DNA from: Planctomycetaceae bacterium
Lineage (GTDB): Bacteria; Planctomycetota; Planctomycetia; Pirellulales; Thermoguttaceae
Reading direction: 5' to 3'
Length of the DNA stretch: 8,626 nucleotides
NCBI GenBank assembly: GCA_031287585.1
Contig: JAITST010000386.1
Location: 1 to 8,626, forward strand
Shown: piece by piece, positions 7,288-8,626 of the stretch
Numbering within the stretch: position 1 is the first letter of the stretch
How the letters are laid out: each line of letters opens with the position of its first letter
The notes under the pieces: model-generated
Database searches by the model: none
What the model was told of the DNA's origin: nothing
Seen by the model: only the letters and a program-made list of their open reading frames with translations
Translations under genes and position numbers: made by a program

Positions 7288-7321
7288 GGGGGGGCATTTC
7301 AGATTTGGAAAAAACGGCATA

Positions 7322-7464
7322 ACTTCACTTAACGCAAAACGAGACCAATTCGCTTTGCGCTAAATGAAATAATTTGCTCATCACCGCACTATCGCATTAT
7401 CTTTGCTCTTTTGGTACAATGTTGAACTGAGGCGTTGAGTCTGAAATATCGCGTTAAGTAAAAT
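7322..7464. promoter_or_regulatory. Cluster of four GCGTTAAGT-like motif copies (possible operators)
   Basis: Three related 14-mers occur: GCGTTAAGTGAAGT on the minus strand (7335-7322), GCGCTAAATGAAAT on the plus strand (7357-7370), and GCGTTAAGTAAAAT on the plus strand (7451-7464). A fourth core, GCGTTGAGT, is at 7432-7440, 19 bp before the third. The first pair forms an inverted repeat. The last two overlap the likely -35 and -10 boxes of the dehydrogenase promoter, as repressor operators often do. The binding protein is unknown. Confidence 0.45.
7435..7464 (+). promoter_or_regulatory. Candidate promoter for the dehydrogenase gene
   Basis: TTGAGT (7435-7440; 4 of 6 to TTGACA) and TAAAAT (7459-7464; 5 of 6) are 18 bp apart. 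Transcription would begin near 7471, leaving a leader of about 25 nt. Another -10-like TACAAT at 7415-7420 lacks a good -35. Confidence 0.35.
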
Positions 7465-7495
7465 TATTAAATTTTAACCAAATTGTGAATCTATT

Positions 7496-8257
7496 ATGAA
7501 CTTACATTTGAAAAACAAAGTTGTTCTGGTCACTGGTGGTGCTAGTGGTTTAGGGAAATCCATTTCTACATTGTTAGCCGAAGAGGGGGCGAAGGTTGCC
7601 ATTAACTATCGTAGCCGACGCGACGAGGCGGAGCGGCTTGCTGAACAGTTGAGCAGTCTGTACGGTACGGGATGTTTGGCGGTTTATGCGGATGTTGCGA
7701 ACGAGACGGATGTTCACGAGATGTTCGACACAATTGAAAACAAACTTGGTCACATCGACGCATCGGTAAATAACGCGGCCTACTGCGCGAATCCAGCGTG
7801 TGTTGACCTTGATACGAACGAGTTTCAGAAATGTGTTGACGTGAATTTGAAGGGAATGTTTTTGGTTTGCCGTGAGACGGTACAACGCCTGAAATCACGC
7901 GGGAGCGGTGGTTACATTATCAACGTTTCGTCACAAGCGGCGTTACGCGGTTCGCAAAGCGGTAAGACGGCATACGATATGGCGAAGGCGGGAATGCTCG
8001 GTTTCACGCGGTCGCTGGCAATTGAGACGGGCGAATTGGGGATAAATGTCAACGCGGTCTTACCCGGCTTGATGTACACCGACATCATCGCGTCAAAAAT
8101 CGACGCTAATCCAGAAGCATTCAACAAACGTTCCTTGCTGCGCCGTATCGCAAAGACAGAGGAAATCGCACAGGTGGTAGTTTTTCTATGTTCGGACAGA
8201 GCATCGTATATGACCGGAGCGTCGGTTGACGTAAGCGGCGGAATGGCGTTGCATTGA
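7496..8257 (+). CDS. Short-chain dehydrogenase/reductase (SDR, FabG-like), NAD(P)-dependent
   Basis: This is a classical SDR of 253 residues, the usual length for the family. The Rossmann nucleotide-binding motif TGGASGLG is at 13-20, and NYRSRR after the second strand (37-42) suggests NADP(H). ADV is at 65-67 and NNAA at 92-95. The catalytic set is N117, a serine of NVSSQAA (145 or 146), Y160 and K164 (YDMAK). NAVLPGLMYTDI follows at 186-196, and the C-terminal GASVDVSGGM at 241-250 matches the family ending. The spacing from serine to tyrosine is one residue longer than usual. The substrate cannot be told from sequence; sugar/polyol dehydrogenase or 3-oxoacyl reductase activity are both common for this subgroup. 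No Shine-Dalgarno precedes the ATG (TGAATCTATT). The gene stands alone and points away from the others. Confidence 0.92.
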   Translation: MNLHLKNKVVLVTGGASGLGKSISTLLAEEGAKVAINYRSRRDEAERLAEQLSSLYGTGCLAVYADVANETDVHEMFDTIENKLGHIDASVNNAAYCANPACVDLDTNEFQKCVDVNLKGMFLVCRETVQRLKSRGSGGYIINVSSQAALRGSQSGKTAYDMAKAGMLGFTRSLAIETGELGINVNAVLPGLMYTDIIASKIDANPEAFNKRSLLRRIAKTEEIAQVVVFLCSDRASYMTGASVDVSGGMALH

Positions 8258-8354
8258 AAAACGAAATTGGGTGTGTAAAAATTATTGGGGAATCCATTTG
8301 GCATAAATTGGCTGTCGTCACAATAATAGATTTTTCACCACGAAGAATACAGTT

Positions 8355-8399
8355 ATTTTAGATTTTAAATTTGATTTTAAAAAATCATAAATCTAAAAT
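8355..8399. repeat. Palindrome (hairpin) with 11-bp perfect arms
   Basis: ATTTTAGATTT (8355-8365) and AAATCTAAAAT (8389-8399) are perfect inverted repeats. An inner 7-bp stem, TGATTTT/AAAATCA (8372-8378 with 8381-8387), has a 2-nt loop. It is entirely AT-rich and lacks a T run after the stem. It lies about 100 bp after the dehydrogenase stop and overlaps the left arm of the neighbouring inverted repeat by 3 bp. It could be a weak bidirectional terminator or a target for the inserted element. Confidence 0.6.
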
Positions 8400-8510
8400 A
8401 GACTTGTTCGGAAACGCGAGAATAGAGAAAATAGATGTTTTGGTTAAGCAAAATATCCCGCATTTTTCAACAATTACAACGACTCGTTTTAGTTTCCGAA
8501 CAAGTCTATT
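8397..8510. mobile_element. MITE-like element of about 114 bp with perfect 19-bp terminal inverted repeats
   Basis: AATAGACTTGTTCGGAAAC (8397-8415) is repeated exactly as its reverse complement at 8492-8510. Further inside, CGAG (8415-8418) is mirrored by CTCG (8483-8486), so the arms extend imperfectly. The interior encodes nothing convincing. TA at each end of the GACTTGTTC core would fit a TA target duplication of the IS630/mariner kind. Because the palindrome itself includes TA, this is not proof. The arms look like insertion-sequence ends, but I cannot name the family without a search. Confidence 0.6.
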
Positions 8511-8512
8511 GT

Positions 8513-8626
8513 ATGGAAAAACTACAAGCCGCCTCACCGCAGGAAATTCTCGAAGTTAGATTAAAAGCAATTCTCGATGCTGGTGCGGACGGTATCTCGC
8601 TCTCGGCGGGACTGCATGGACACTCA
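8513..8626 (+). CDS. Start of an unidentified coding region (runs off right edge)
   Basis: An open frame starts at ATG 8513, 3 bp after the right arm of the MITE-like element, and continues to the edge for 38 codons. It reads MEKLQAASPQEILEVRLKAI, then LDAGADGISLSAGLHGHS. Two features suggest real coding: the amphipathic helix and the DAGADGISLSAGL stretch. That stretch resembles a helix-strand unit of a TIM-barrel flavoenzyme such as nitronate monooxygenase, where it would normally be internal. If so, the gene may be missing its 5' part, possibly through insertion of the element. The frame can be extended to an ATG at 8435 inside the element, but that is less likely. No Shine-Dalgarno is visible. 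Confidence 0.4.
   Translation, partial: MEKLQAASPQEILEVRLKAILDAGADGISLSAGLHGHS

Larger units (their letters stand above)
7154..7495. other. Shared upstream region between the small ORF and the dehydrogenase gene
   Basis: These 342 bp hold no large open frame. They contain the leftward promoter and folded leader of the small ORF, the G7 run at 7288-7294, a long imperfect inverted repeat at 7322-7370, and the rightward promoter of the dehydrogenase gene. Four copies of a GCGTTAAGT-like motif lie within 7322-7464. Confidence 0.6.

Noticed and set aside
8281..8335. ATTATTG/CAATAAT inverted repeat followed by ATTTTT as a terminator for the dehydrogenase gene
   Set aside because: The stem is only 7 AT-rich pairs around a 33-nt loop, and the T run is offset by several bases. 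It is too weak to call.
8435..8512. Upstream extension of the right-edge frame to ATG 8435
   Set aside because: The added residues would come from inside the MITE-like element and its right arm, so they are probably not native coding.
1..8626. CRISPR array, tRNA or rRNA genes
   Set aside because: No regularly spaced direct repeats, no cloverleaf with TTCRA-like arm, and no ribosomal RNA signature were seen on either strand.

Overview
The window looks like chromosomal DNA from an uncultured bacterium of moderate GC content. A planctomycete-like lineage is my guess. It rests on isolated genes with long AT-rich spacers, almost no Shine-Dalgarno sequences, and the style of the proteins. No gene in the window fixes the taxonomy.

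Left third (1-3691, all on the minus strand): a restriction-modification operon read right to left. A plausible promoter (3764-3791) is followed by a fused nuclease-methylase/HsdM gene, an HsdS specificity gene, and the start of an AAA/SMC-type ATPase gene that runs off the left edge. Both R-M genes look damaged or mis-sequenced. The methylase is split by a one-base frameshift in a T4 run. HsdS keeps a well-aligned reading frame but has no ordinary start codon after an in-frame stop. HsdS is built from two halves about 70% identical, which predicts a near-symmetric bipartite DNA target. Because the N-terminal PD-(D/E)XK-like domain sits on the methylase, the pair could be a BcgI-like restriction enzyme as well as a type I M+S pair. 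No separate hsdR lies in the window.

Middle (4027-6699, minus strand): an 8-amino-7-oxononanoate-synthase-like PLP enzyme is followed 66 bp later by aspartate ammonia-lyase, probably as one transcript. Two small hairpins follow the lyase.

Right third (6700-8626): a long intergenic region holds a compact minus-strand unit: promoter, structured leader, a 20-codon ORF with the best ribosome-binding site in the window, and a strong intrinsic terminator. Next to it, facing right, is a short-chain dehydrogenase/reductase gene. Four copies of a GCGTTAAGT-like motif lie upstream of that gene, two of them overlapping its likely promoter. Downstream come an 11-bp-stem palindrome and an abutting MITE-like element of about 114 bp with perfect 19-bp terminal inverted repeats. 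The start of another coding region runs off the right edge 3 bp after the element.

The items most worth following up are the small ORF/terminator unit, the twin-repeat HsdS with its broken partners, the motif cluster, and the MITE-like element.
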